Assembly (NCBI GenBank): GCA_963797085.1
Contig: CAWCOA010000009.1
Coordinates: 79,307 to 143,306, forward strand
Length of the DNA: 64,000 nt
Source of the DNA: JASJBU01 sp963797085
GTDB lineage: Bacteria; Pseudomonadota; Gammaproteobacteria; Chromatiales; Chromatiaceae
Reading direction: 5' to 3'
Each line of letters opens with the position of its first letter. Position 1 is the stretch's first letter. The position numbers and the translations under genes are program-made. Below, in pieces: positions 46,833 to 55,789 of the stretch. Below the pieces are notes generated by a model. The model did no database searches. It was not told the DNA's origin and worked only from the letters and a program-made list of their open reading frames with translations.

Positions 46833-47327
46833 ATGCAGCAGTATCAACTCATTCGACAACAAGAAGTATCCAGACCACTGGAACGTATTTTTACATTTTT
46901 CGAGAAACCAGAAAACCTGGGGTTGATTACGCCACCGAGTCTGGAGTTTAAGCTACTTAACCCGTCACCGGTTGAGATGAAGCTGAGACAGATTATCGAT
47001 TACAGGATTCGCCTCTCTGGTATTCCGATGCATTGGCAGTCGCTTATCTCAGAGTACAACCCACCCTATAACTTTGCAGACGAACAACAGATAGGTCCCT
47101 ATAGCTACTGGCGCCATCTTCATCAGTTTGAGCAAATAGGTTCGAATACACGTATCATAGATCGGGTGACATACAGCCTACCGAGTTATTTTCCCAGACC
47201 ATTAGAAACAACAATAAATCGCTTATATGTTGCGCCCACACTCAAACGTATTTTTGATTATCGTCAGCGCGTTTTTGCCGAGATCTTTTCTTCTGGTAAT
47301 CATATCACTGACAGACTGACAACCTAA
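46833..47327 (+). CDS. SRPBCC/polyketide-cyclase-like protein
   Basis: 164 residues of the START/Bet v1-like fold: QEVSRPLERIFTFFEKPENL, ITPPSLEFKLL, YRIRLSGIPMHWQSLI and RIIDRVTYSLP. It would bind a hydrophobic ligand in a central cavity. It starts 9 bases after the DUF393 gene. Ligand unknown. Confidence 0.82.
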   Translation: MQQYQLIRQQEVSRPLERIFTFFEKPENLGLITPPSLEFKLLNPSPVEMKLRQIIDYRIRLSGIPMHWQSLISEYNPPYNFADEQQIGPYSYWRHLHQFEQIGSNTRIIDRVTYSLPSYFPRPLETTINRLYVAPTLKRIFDYRQRVFAEIFSSGNHITDRLTT

Positions 47328-48240
47328 ATTTGGACACCATTGCAAGAAATATTTAAAAGAAAGAGCTGCAATTAGGTTTATAGCTGGTTTTCAATTGCGC
47401 TGACCAGTTGCTTGCTATCCGGTTCGATACAGCTGAGAGACTGGCAACCAATTTTCCCGATCTATCTAACAGGCAATTATGGAAGTTCCAGCGAGGTAAT
47501 TCACCCGGCCTGTCCAGCCAGAGCCTGGTATAAGGTAACTGCGACAACTTCACGCACATATAATTATTCAAGCGTTGAAAACTCAACGTTATGAGTATTC
47601 TTACAAAGATTCTGTATCTGCTTATCGCTGCCAGGTACCTGACCAGAAAAATCATTACTGGTAAAGTCCAGCACCCACCACAAATCCCTCATCCTCTTAT
47701 CTTCATCGAGGTCCTCTAAACCTTAGTATTGATAGGTATTACCCTATTTGCTGACAGTGTTCACGATGATTACCACCTTACCCTGGTAAGCTTCACATAA
47801 ACTAACTTTCTCTTCGTCAGGCAATTGATGCTTTATGGTAATCCAAGGTTTGCCGGACAGTTAAAATCAATCATTGGAAATAAGGTGATTCCTAGAGAAA
47901 GAATAAAACAATTCATCAGATTCTTTCCGTTTGAGCATGATTAATGTAAGGACTGCTCAAGTAGTTCCAGGTTTCATGGCTCTGTATATGTGTTGAGAGA
48001 TGCACAAAAGCGACATCGGTGGTGTACATGTATTGCGGTTGCGTTTTGTGCAATAGGATATATTTTTTTGTTTGGCTGGAAATATAATCTTCGGTGAAGT
48101 TCTGATATACCAAAGTAATAATCACATTCATAAAGAACGTCAAACGAATCAAAATGGCAGTTAGAGCAGCATTTTTTACTATTGGGTACTGTTTTTGATA
48201 TCTGGTTTTTAAACTCTACATAATATATCTCGAATCAGGA
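47328..48240. other. Region of coding debris without an intact gene
   Basis: Several short stretches look like worn coding sequence on the plus strand: LRDWQPIFPIYL..., a 40-residue basic/hydrophobic frame starting at 47591 (MSILTKILYLLIAARYL), and LYGNPRFAGQLKSIIGNK to a TAA at 47940-47942. They may be relics of further genes of the SRPBCC operon. None could be assigned. From 47950 on the sequence is A/T-rich and non-coding. Confidence 0.4.
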
Positions 48241-48264
48241 CAGCCTGCCTATTAAAGCAGGCTG
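48241..48264 (-). terminator. Hairpin behind the small 54-residue gene
   Basis: CAGCCTGC, 8 bases, GCAGGCTG: a perfect 8-bp stem 12 bases after the small minus-strand gene. No T-run follows on the minus strand, so termination strength is uncertain. Confidence 0.5.
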
Positions 48265-48275
48265 CCCAAGTTCAT

Positions 48276-48440
48276 TCACCCCTCGTCAATACCTTCGGTA
48301 ATCGGGTTGTGGATTATTTCATGCAATCGGCTTCCGGGTACAACAGAACTGAGTACCTCTGCACCGCTTTCCTCAATTTCGCGCATCTTATTGTCGTAAT
48401 AGCGTTCAGTGTTGCGGATTTGACGTTCGTATGCATTCAT
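48276..48440 (-). CDS. Small hypothetical protein
   Basis: 54 residues starting MNAYERQIRNTERYYDNKMR at 48440, preceded by GGAGAAGAA. It is highly charged and helical, ending in NPITEGIDEG. Not recognised. It is followed by a hairpin and preceded by two dyads of the light-box type shared with the divergent DUF2189 gene, so it may be co-induced. Confidence 0.6.
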   Translation of the reverse strand: MNAYERQIRNTERYYDNKMREIEESGAEVLSSVVPGSRLHEIIHNPITEGIDEG

Positions 48441-48522
48441 GTTTCTTCTCCAATAGTTATACAATGATTAGAATATTTCTATGCAGGCCTTGCATGGTTA
48501 CAATCCTAGGCGATTATTTTGG

Positions 48523-48574
48523 TTTGTCTAGTACAAATTTTACTTTTTTTAACTAAATTTTTATACAATTTGTA
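48523..48574. promoter_or_regulatory. Two TTTGT/ACAAA-type dyads in a divergent promoter
   Basis: TTTGT-CTAGT-ACAAA at 48523-48537 and TACAA-T-TTGTA at 48564-48574, both with perfect 5-bp arms. Further TTGTATATA and TGTACA elements follow at 48768-48792 and 48811. They lie between the small 54-residue gene (minus) and DUF2189 (plus). Confidence 0.6.
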
Positions 48575-48912
48575 CTGTAATTATTTTTTCTTTGATAATT
48601 CAGGCTATTAGCGGAACAGCCCAGCAAATACACGGTTGATAATTAATCAGACCACTCAGCATCGGTAAGAAGAGGTGCGCGTTATTGATGGCTTTCCCAC
48701 CTATTTTACGACACACATCAAGCGTAAAAAAGGGGGCCATCGCTAAGATTGAATCGTTGTTGTATATATTTATAGTTGTATTTTTGTACATTATATTCTA
48801 TTTTAAGGCTGTACATATGCAAAGAAGCCATACAGCAAAATTCAGTATGTCTTGTTATCTGAGAAAAATACCACAACGGATACAAAACCGTATTTCAAAA
48901 GAGGATAAAACA

Positions 48913-49692
48913 ATGTCTACTCCTGCATCTGAACTGAACCTTGATAACTCATTGTCCCCGAGACACGATGTGCTAAATGTGGCGACCACCGCCCCTTTTT
49001 ACTGGATAAAGCTTGGCTTGAATGACTTTCGGCGCATACCCGGACTGAGCCTTCTCTACGGCTTTCTATTTGCGGGTTTCTGTGCTGGCGTATATCTGCT
49101 GATCAGCAACGCTCCCTGGTTTTCAATCGCCTACCTGACAGGACTAGTTGTCGTTGGACCTTTTCTTGCTTCAGGTTTGTATGCTGCAAGTAGGGACATG
49201 GAACGGGATCTAGCCCCCAGCATAGACGGCAGTCTGAGATTGCTGATGAGACGCAGCACCCATTTGGCGCTATTTTCATTGACGTTGGCATTGGTGATGG
49301 CGGCATGGGTGCGCTTCTCAGCACTTTTGTTTGCGGTAAAATTCAACGCCCTCTCCCCATCCATTGAGGCCTATACAAGCCTCTTCAGCAGCAGCGATGG
49401 CTGGATCACCCTGAGCTTCTTCGTTGGAATTGGTTTTATTTTGGCGTTGGTAGTCTTTGTGTTGAGTGCGGTGGCGATCCCACTCATTCTGGATGAAGAC
49501 GCTGGTTTCATTTCTGCGATGCAGACCAGTTACCGTGCAGTGACGTCTAATCCAGCAGCCATGCTTGTCTGGGCTGCGATAATCGTTGCACTTACGGCCA
49601 TTGGGATTGCCACAGCGTTCGTTGGATTCGCTATCTTATTTCCAATACTTGGCTATGCCACCTGGCATAGCTATAGGGCAATGGTAAAATAG
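48913..49692 (+). CDS. DUF2189 integral membrane protein
   Basis: 259 residues from an ATG at 48913 preceded by GAGGAT; the frame is open upstream but without a ribosome site. About six membrane helices. The DUF2189 block is PFYWIKLGLNDFRRIPGLSL, and the last part (AVTSNPAAMLVWAAIIVALT ... GYATWHSYRAMV) is typical. Function unknown. A 400-base leader with TTGTA/TACAA dyads suggests light control. Confidence 0.88.
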   Translation: MSTPASELNLDNSLSPRHDVLNVATTAPFYWIKLGLNDFRRIPGLSLLYGFLFAGFCAGVYLLISNAPWFSIAYLTGLVVVGPFLASGLYAASRDMERDLAPSIDGSLRLLMRRSTHLALFSLTLALVMAAWVRFSALLFAVKFNALSPSIEAYTSLFSSSDGWITLSFFVGIGFILALVVFVLSAVAIPLILDEDAGFISAMQTSYRAVTSNPAAMLVWAAIIVALTAIGIATAFVGFAILFPILGYATWHSYRAMVK

Positions 49693-49714
49693 GATCACAC
49701 TATGGCTGGTAGGA

Positions 49715-49737
49715 CCCACGGTCGTTATGACCGTGGG
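49715..49737 (+). terminator. Hairpin after DUF2189
   Basis: CCCACGGTC, 5 bases, GACCGTGGG, then CCATTTGCTTTTA. It lies 22 bases past the stop. The stem is strong and the T-rich tract delayed. Confidence 0.65.
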
Positions 49738-50080
49738 CCATTTGCTTTTATAGATTTACTGGAAATGCTTTTCGAGGAATAGCTTATCATTACGCAGGGA
49801 AATACGAGATACACCTTAAACGCAATGAAATACAGATTTCTGTTGGCTGCAGATGTTTAGCAAGGACAAACTGACAAAGCAGCTTCAAGATGCCTTGATA
49901 AATCTATTTATAAATCAGCATTGATCAGTCTAAACATGCCTGGCTAGGATCATCACCGAACCAGCCCAGTGGCGGGACCGGAGATAACTGCCAGGTCATG
50001 ATATGTTGTAATCTTGTGTCTTCAATCTCCTAAAAAGAACATTTATTAAAAGATCAACCCAAATTCTTGCGACTAAAACA
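49738..50080. other. Upstream region of the second ovoA
   Basis: 340 bases with no gene. No TTGTA/TACAA dyad was found here, in contrast to neighbouring promoters, so ovoA copy 2 is probably not part of that regulon. No RNA gene seen. Confidence 0.4.
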
Positions 50081-52258
50081 ATGAGCTATTCAGCAGAACA
50101 ACAATCAACTCTCACCAACATATATAACGGGTTGGGAAAAACAGCCTTGCTTACAGGCGAATACCCGGAATTGAAGCGTGAGGAAATCCGTGCCTATTTT
50201 CACGAGACCTCCACGCTGTATGAGAGTCTCTTCGACTGTCTGGCAACAGATCAAGCTTATTACAGCAAAGCCAATCCCTTGCGACATCCGTTGATCTTCT
50301 ACTATGGTCATACAGCCGTTTTCTTTACCAATAAACTGCATGTTGCGAAGTTGATTACAAACAGGCTAGACCCGGAGCTGGAGTCCATGCTGGCAATCGG
50401 CGTTGACGAAATGTCTTGGGATGACCTTGAACAATCAAACTACAGCTGGCCAAAACTGGAGCAGGTCAAGGGCTATCGCGAAAAGGTGCGACAACTGGTC
50501 GATGATTTTATTATGAACGAGCCCATAAACCTGCCGATTGGTTGGGATGACCCGATGTGGATCATTATGATGGGGATCGAACATGAACGTATTCACCTGG
50601 AGACGACATCTGTGTTGATCCGGCAACTGCCGTTGCATCTTGTCCGAACCAGCAATCTATTCATCGATTGTGAAGAGCGCGGTGCTTCAGCACCATTGAA
50701 CAAGCTCTTACCGGTCACCGGCAAGGAAATGCATCTGGGGAAAAAACGCGACGATCCTCTGTACGGCTGGGACAATGAATACGGAGAATTATCGGTTCAG
50801 GTCGATGATTTTAAAGCCAGCCAGTTTCTGGTTTCCAATGGTGAATTCCTCGAGTTCGTGCAGCAAGCTGGCTACCAGAATCAGGCTTACTGGACCGATG
50901 AGGGCTGGAGCTGGGTTGGCTACACTCGAGCCGAGCACCCTGAGTTCTGGGTTCTGGCCGATACAGGCTTTCGCTACCGCACGATGACGCAGGTCATCGA
51001 TATGCCGTGGGATTGGCCTGTCGATGTAAACCAGCTGGAAGCCAAGGCCTTCTGTAACTGGAAACAGGCGCAGACTGGTTTATCCATCCGCCTGCCTACC
51101 GAGGCTGAGTGGTACTGCCTGAGAGATGCAATAGACACTGATCTACACTACTGGGATCAAGCGCCAGGCAACATCAACCTGGAATACTGGGCCTCGGCTT
51201 GTCCCGTCAACAGGTTTAAAACTGTTATACCGGATGGAGTTGAATTTTATGATGTAATCGGCAATGTTTGGCAATGGACAGAAACACCGATCGAGGGCTA
51301 TCCCGGATTTGATGTTCACCCAATATACGATGACTTTTCCACCCCGACATTCGATGGCAAGCATAACCTGATCAAGGGGGGTTGTTACTTTTCAACCGGC
51401 AATTACGCCATCAAGGACTCTCGCTATGCTTTTCGCAGACACTTTTTCCAGCATGCCGGATTCAGATACATAGAATCAGACACCGAGTTGACCACTATGA
51501 GCAATCCTTACGAAACTGATGAACTGGTGTCCCAGTACCTTGATTTTCACTACGGCGATGAATATTTCGAAGTAGCTAATTTTGCAAAAACCTGTGCTGA
51601 TCACTGCATCAGTGCCGCCCAGATGTCTGGCATTGCTGGTACTGGAGCTAGGGCATTGGATCTTGGGTGTGCAGTGGGCCGTAGCAGCTTTGAATTGGCA
51701 AAATACTTTGAGCAGGTAGTTGGAATCGATTTTTCAGCCCGTTTTATTGCTTCCGCCGTGGAACTGCAACAGACCGGAATCAAACGATATGTGATTAAAG
51801 ATGAAGGCGAGCTGGTCAGTTATAAAGAAATTAATTTGTCTGAGCTGGGCCTGGAGGCGACTGTTGAGCGCTGCCAATTCATGCAGGCCGACGCCAGTAA
51901 CCTGAATCAAAAATATACCGGCTATGACTTGATCTTTGCCGGGAATCTGATTGACCGCCTGTATGCGCCAAAAAAATTCCTTGCGATGATTCATGAGCGA
52001 ATGAATAAAGGCGGTCTATTGATACTGGCTTCACCTTATACCTGGTTGGAAGAGTATACTGAGCGGCAGGAGTGGTTGGGTGGTTTCAAAGATGCGTCAG
52101 GCGAAAATTTTACCACATTGGATGGACTGAGAGCCCTATTGGGCGTCCACTTTGAACTGCTGGATGAACCACGGGATGTTCACTTTGTGATTCGCGAAAC
52201 ACGCAGGAAGTTTCAACATAGCCTGTCGCAGATGACTGTCTGGAAACTGGTGAAATAA
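50081..52258 (+). CDS. ovoA2: Second OvoA: 5-histidylcysteine sulfoxide synthase / methyltransferase
   Basis: 725 residues, collinear with the copy at 4.8-7.0 kb. HX3HXE iron site at H168, H172 and E174 (GIEHERIHLE); formylglycine-type domain about 220-470; SAM motif LDLGCAVGRSSFELAKY. All active-site motifs match the first copy, and differences are mostly conservative, so it is an intact paralogue rather than a relic. Its ovoB partner directly downstream is destroyed, so its product must rely on the ovoB at 3.6 kb. Confidence 0.93.
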   Translation: MSYSAEQQSTLTNIYNGLGKTALLTGEYPELKREEIRAYFHETSTLYESLFDCLATDQAYYSKANPLRHPLIFYYGHTAVFFTNKLHVAKLITNRLDPELESMLAIGVDEMSWDDLEQSNYSWPKLEQVKGYREKVRQLVDDFIMNEPINLPIGWDDPMWIIMMGIEHERIHLETTSVLIRQLPLHLVRTSNLFIDCEERGASAPLNKLLPVTGKEMHLGKKRDDPLYGWDNEYGELSVQVDDFKASQFLVSNGEFLEFVQQAGYQNQAYWTDEGWSWVGYTRAEHPEFWVLADTGFRYRTMTQVIDMPWDWPVDVNQLEAKAFCNWKQAQTGLSIRLPTEAEWYCLRDAIDTDLHYWDQAPGNINLEYWASACPVNRFKTVIPDGVEFYDVIGNVWQWTETPIEGYPGFDVHPIYDDFSTPTFDGKHNLIKGGCYFSTGNYAIKDSRYAFRRHFFQHAGFRYIESDTELTTMSNPYETDELVSQYLDFHYGDEYFEVANFAKTCADHCISAAQMSGIAGTGARALDLGCAVGRSSFELAKYFEQVVGIDFSARFIASAVELQQTGIKRYVIKDEGELVSYKEINLSELGLEATVERCQFMQADASNLNQKYTGYDLIFAGNLIDRLYAPKKFLAMIHERMNKGGLLILASPYTWLEEYTERQEWLGGFKDASGENFTTLDGLRALLGVHFELLDEPRDVHFVIRETRRKFQHSLSQMTVWKLVK

Positions 52259-52315
52259 TTTAGCCCTGAATACGTCAAGCGCAATATTCTAATCCTTTCT
52301 ATCTGTGGACGCCTG

Positions 52316-52868
52316 ATGATATTTCCGCCATATAAACTGCGCAACTACCAAACAAGCTATGGCGCTCAGGCTGAATACTTGATGGGGGCATCCGCGCCTG
52401 AATCACTTTTCTTGCAAGAATTGTTGTCACTGGCGAATCTTCAAGGTCTGAAGTAGTGGGATGATCTCTCATTAGGCCACTCTTCCAGCCAAGGCGATCT
52501 CTCGCTACGGGAAACAATTGCCGCCACTTATACTGACCTGACATCAGCCAACATGAAGACTTTTGCGGTGGCTCAAGAGGCGATTATTGTCGCCTATCAC
52601 GCTTTATTGAATGCCAAGGACAGGGTACAAGTGATTTTACCCATATTCGAGCCCCTTTCACTGGTGGCGCAGGGTATAGGTGTAAGAGTCGACACAATCA
52701 ATCTAATAGCGGTTTCGGCTGGCTGGCCTGTCAGGACCTGAACCTGATCAAGAGAATGCTCGAGATCAAGCACTATCTTTCGATTTGTAACGTCCGGGCC
52801 GATGAGCTTTTGGCGATGATTGCCTTGCAACAGGCTCCTATGCTCTTGCAAAACACTCATGAGCAAAC
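52316..52868 (+). pseudogene. Decayed OvoB-like PLP lyase
   Basis: An ATG at 52316 begins IFPPYKLRNYQTSYGAQAEY, parallel to ovoB at 3.6 kb. A TAG interrupts after LQGLK (52454-52456). The frame resumes with WDDLSLGHSSSQGDLSLRE and runs through AYHALLNAKDRVQVILPIFE. About 100 codons including the PLP Lys region are then deleted, and NLIKRMLEIKHYLSICN follows. Nonfunctional by stop and deletion. Confidence 0.88.
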
Positions 52869-53948
52869 TCAAACTTTCACAGCAGACTCGATTTCGGCCT
52901 GGATCTGCTGTGCATGCAACAGCTGCTGAAACAGCTCAAGCCGGCATCCAGTGGCAGCGCCCAAGATAGTACCGAGAACGGCACCGCGATGGCAGTTCTC
53001 ACCACCGAGGTTTGTGTTTTGCAGAAGACCTTTAAGCGGGTCGACAGCATACTTGTAGGCCAGGTATAGAACCACCGGCCAGGATGAATCGATGTAGCAT
53101 GCCAGACTGTACCTCCCTCCGACAACCAATGAATCCTCTTGCGGAGGCTTATTCAACAGACCCGTGATGCCCGAACTAATAGTCGACCTTGCAGCGTCAG
53201 CAATGTGCTTGCGGGCCTCATCGATTGACGATGACATCAGCAGCTTGCTCAGAAGCAGAACGTAGGCATCGCAGACCATAGCGAGGCCCTTGTCTGGATG
53301 GGTATAGCCAAGTTGAATGCGTGTCGCGCTCTTGACTTCAGCCACGGGCGTGCCACGTGCTAAGAGAGGTAGCGCCATGGCGCCGATCATGACGAGCCCT
53401 CCAATACTCGGCGTATCGTGGGTAACGGCGCCACACTGTGTCAACTTCTTGCCCGCTTTCCAATTGGCGAAGAAGCCACGATGGAAGCTCTCTGCATAAG
53501 TGTCTGGATGGCGCGGTGTATCTGCCGTCATGAAATCCACATAGTCTTTGAGAAAACCGGGACCGTTGTAGGATCGGCCATTCAGATGCCGCAGCATCAA
53601 GCGCGCGCAATGGGCATTCAGTGTGTTCTCACCTGCCGGCATGCCGTAGTGATAGTGGATGCCTTTCTGGCCCCATAGGCTCTTCTTACCCTTGAGGATT
53701 ACATCACCGACTATACTGCCGCTCTGCCCGCCTCGGCCGCCACCCGAAGTGGAATGCAAGTTCATGATACTGGTAGGGTGTTTGGCAGGCGCGGCCTCAA
53801 AACGTCGTATACCACCCGGGAACTCACGGGTAATATCACCGGGATTGTAGTACCAATGCACCGGCATCGACAGGGCATCAGCGATGAACAACAGCTGCAG
53901 ACCAGACTGAGCATGAAGTAGAGGGGTCAACATGTTTTTATTCGTCAT
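52869..53948 (-). CDS. ADP-ribosylglycohydrolase family protein
   Basis: 359 residues of the DraG/ARH fold. Family blocks are FIADALSMPVHWYYNP, GENTLNAHCARLML, GAVTHDTPSIGGLVMIGAMA and a C-terminal NLGGENCHRGAVLGTILGAA, the Mg-binding region (classical GGDtDTvaai replaced by GGENCHRGAV). The altered metal loop (usual Asp residues appear as Glu/Asn) may mean a different substrate. The start at 53948 is the first ATG. It is convergent with the ovoB relic. Confidence 0.75.
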   Translation of the reverse strand: MTNKNMLTPLLHAQSGLQLLFIADALSMPVHWYYNPGDITREFPGGIRRFEAAPAKHPTSIMNLHSTSGGGRGGQSGSIVGDVILKGKKSLWGQKGIHYHYGMPAGENTLNAHCARLMLRHLNGRSYNGPGFLKDYVDFMTADTPRHPDTYAESFHRGFFANWKAGKKLTQCGAVTHDTPSIGGLVMIGAMALPLLARGTPVAEVKSATRIQLGYTHPDKGLAMVCDAYVLLLSKLLMSSSIDEARKHIADAARSTISSGITGLLNKPPQEDSLVVGGRYSLACYIDSSWPVVLYLAYKYAVDPLKGLLQNTNLGGENCHRGAVLGTILGAATGCRLELFQQLLHAQQIQAEIESAVKV

Positions 53949-54138
53949 TTTTCTAAACAAATCTTCAAATTTGCAAATGAACGTGAATTGTTCTTCACTC
54001 AGGTTTTCAGCCGCTAACCCACCTCAGGCAGTAGTCGGTGTTCGAAAGCTGCAGCATATCTATCTGGTCGCAACCAAGCGTGACCATCATACAAATCACC
54101 AAATGCCTGAGGCGACGTCTATTGTTAATATCTCTTTT

Positions 54139-54645
54139 TTATACAGGGTTCATCATTAACAGCGAAAAATTGAGGAGACTTGCGTAAAAGACCCATATTA
54201 CATATGGAACGAAAAGCAATCCCGCTAAGCGCTCAATCCGCCAGAACAACAGCGCATTCATAATAATCACTGTCAGCAGAATGATAATCTCGAGCAACGC
54301 CAGATCAATTCGATTCAGTCCAAAGAATAAAAATGACCAGACGAGATTAAGCCCGAGCTGCAGAAAAAACACGCTGAATGCCATCCACCCTGTGCGTAAT
54401 CCAACCCGTCGCCACACACGCCAAGCCGCGATAGCCATCATTATGTATAAGCTGGTCCACACTGGAGCAAAGAGCCAGTCTGGTGGGTTGAAAACGGGTT
54501 TCTGGAGTGTCTGGTACCAGGTATCCACGCTGCTGGACGTGATGGCCCCACCAATACCTCCCACCAGGAGACACAGAACCAGGAAGACAATCAGGCCAGT
54601 GATATTCCCAAGAGCCTTAGTTTGGCCATTCATTGCAGTATTCAT
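54139..54645 (-). CDS. tspO: TspO/MBR tryptophan-rich sensory protein
   Basis: 168 residues, five predicted helices. Family motifs are WYQTLQKPVFNPPDWLFAPV, WTSLYIMMAIAAWRVW, LNLVWSFLFF and YVIWVFYASLLNF. TspO binds porphyrins and is often controlled by light and oxygen. It lies behind a cupredoxin relic and shares its presumed promoter with the TTGTA-ATG-TACAA dyad at 54878. Confidence 0.92.
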   Translation of the reverse strand: MNTAMNGQTKALGNITGLIVFLVLCLLVGGIGGAITSSSVDTWYQTLQKPVFNPPDWLFAPVWTSLYIMMAIAAWRVWRRVGLRTGWMAFSVFFLQLGLNLVWSFLFFGLNRIDLALLEIIILLTVIIMNALLFWRIERLAGLLFVPYVIWVFYASLLNFSLLMMNPV

Positions 54646-54690
54646 ATCAGTTCCAAGATTTTAAGCCGCATCGAGAATCCTTTGCATCAT

Positions 54691-54840
54691 CTATTCAACC
54701 ACCTTGACGACACCCTGCATCAAAGGATGCAAACTACAGTAGGAGGTGTGGATACCGGGATTTTCGAAAGCCTGAGTTTGGTGATTTTCATATTGATATC
54801 TCCCATTCCAATAAAGAAGTCTTCTACAAAGTTAAGCCTC
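54691..54840 (-). pseudogene. Cupredoxin C-terminal relic
   Basis: The minus strand reads VEDFFIGMGDINMKITK and, after a one-base frame change, AFENPGIHTSYCSLHPLMQG then VVKVVE and a stop. SYC-H-M is the type I copper loop, as in the intact cupredoxin at 60.1 kb. The N-terminal half is not found. Confidence 0.65.
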
Positions 54841-54877
54841 ACTGCCGGCTAGTTTGTTAGGACAGATCTGCCACACC

Positions 54878-54890
54878 TTGTAATGTACAA
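54878..54890. promoter_or_regulatory. Dyad TTGTA-ATG-TACAA in a divergent promoter
   Basis: Perfect 5-bp arms, 3-base spacer, followed by TTTGTATAGTATA. It lies 68 bases before the SDR gene (plus) and upstream of the cupredoxin relic/tspO pair (minus). Confidence 0.7.
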
Positions 54891-54957
54891 TATTTGTATA
54901 GTATATTTCAAGTAATTCCTATACACTTACATTAGAAAACGAAACAGAGGGCTGACC

Positions 54958-55650
54958 GTGAAAACAATTCTGATTATTGGTGCGAGTAGCGGTGTGGGTG
55001 AGGCACTTGCGATAAGGCTGCGAGACACCCATGAGGTGTTCACGGCTTCACGCAGCACGGCCTCTCAGAGCAATGCAAGGCATGCCCCATGGGATGCAGT
55101 TAAGGAGTCTTTTCCCAAAGACTTTTTACCGCAGCATTTGGATGGACTGGTTTATTGCCCCGGCAGTATCAGCCTGCAGCCATTCGAGCGCCTCAGCGAG
55201 GACACATTCCGTGAGGACTTTGAACTAAACCTACTGGGTGCGGTTCGAGTACTTAAAGTATCCTTGCCAGCACTCAAGGCAGCTCCGATGGCCAGCGTAG
55301 TCCTATTTTCGACCGTTGCGGTAATCACCGGCATGCCAATGCATGCCTCTATAGCAGCAGCAAAGGGCGCCGTTGAGGGTTTGACCCGATCGCTGGCCGC
55401 GGAACTGGCTCCTAAGATCCGCGTTAATGCCATTGCGCCTTCACTGACCGAAACCCCATTGGCCGCAAAATTACTCCGCACCGAACGGCAAAGAACGGCC
55501 GCAGCAGAACGCCATCCTCTGGCAAAAATCGGGGAGGCAGATGATCTCGCCGCTGCTGCAGAATTTTTATTGTCACAAGAATCCAAATGGATCACCGGAC
55601 AGGTTCTGCCAGTTGATGGTGGCATCGGTTCCTTACGCAGATTCAACTGA
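54958..55650 (+). CDS. Short-chain dehydrogenase/reductase
   Basis: 230 residues from a GTG start. Cofactor motif LIIGASSGVGEALA; the usual catalytic Tyr region reads MHASIAAAKGAVEGLTRSLA, so the Tyr of YxxxK is replaced while the Lys is kept. The C-terminus WITGQVLPVDGG is typical. SDRs of this sort recur in LitR-linked operons. Substrate unknown; loss of the Tyr may reduce classical activity. Confidence 0.88.
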   Translation: MKTILIIGASSGVGEALAIRLRDTHEVFTASRSTASQSNARHAPWDAVKESFPKDFLPQHLDGLVYCPGSISLQPFERLSEDTFREDFELNLLGAVRVLKVSLPALKAAPMASVVLFSTVAVITGMPMHASIAAAKGAVEGLTRSLAAELAPKIRVNAIAPSLTETPLAAKLLRTERQRTAAAERHPLAKIGEADDLAAAAEFLLSQESKWITGQVLPVDGGIGSLRRFN

Positions 55651-55789
55651 TCGCCGTCATGGCGTACGCATCCAGTGTTACACGACCAAGCTGGAATCAT
55701 GACAGCCCCCGGTTCGAATACTTTGCAACCCAAGCTGAACATGCAAACAATTTTTCAGAAGCCCCAGATCCATAGAGGAGACAGAAACC

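Noticed and set aside
47591..47720. Plus-strand frame MSILTKILYLLIAARYL... as a small membrane protein
   Set aside because: Too short and without conserved features; kept only as part of the coding-debris interval.
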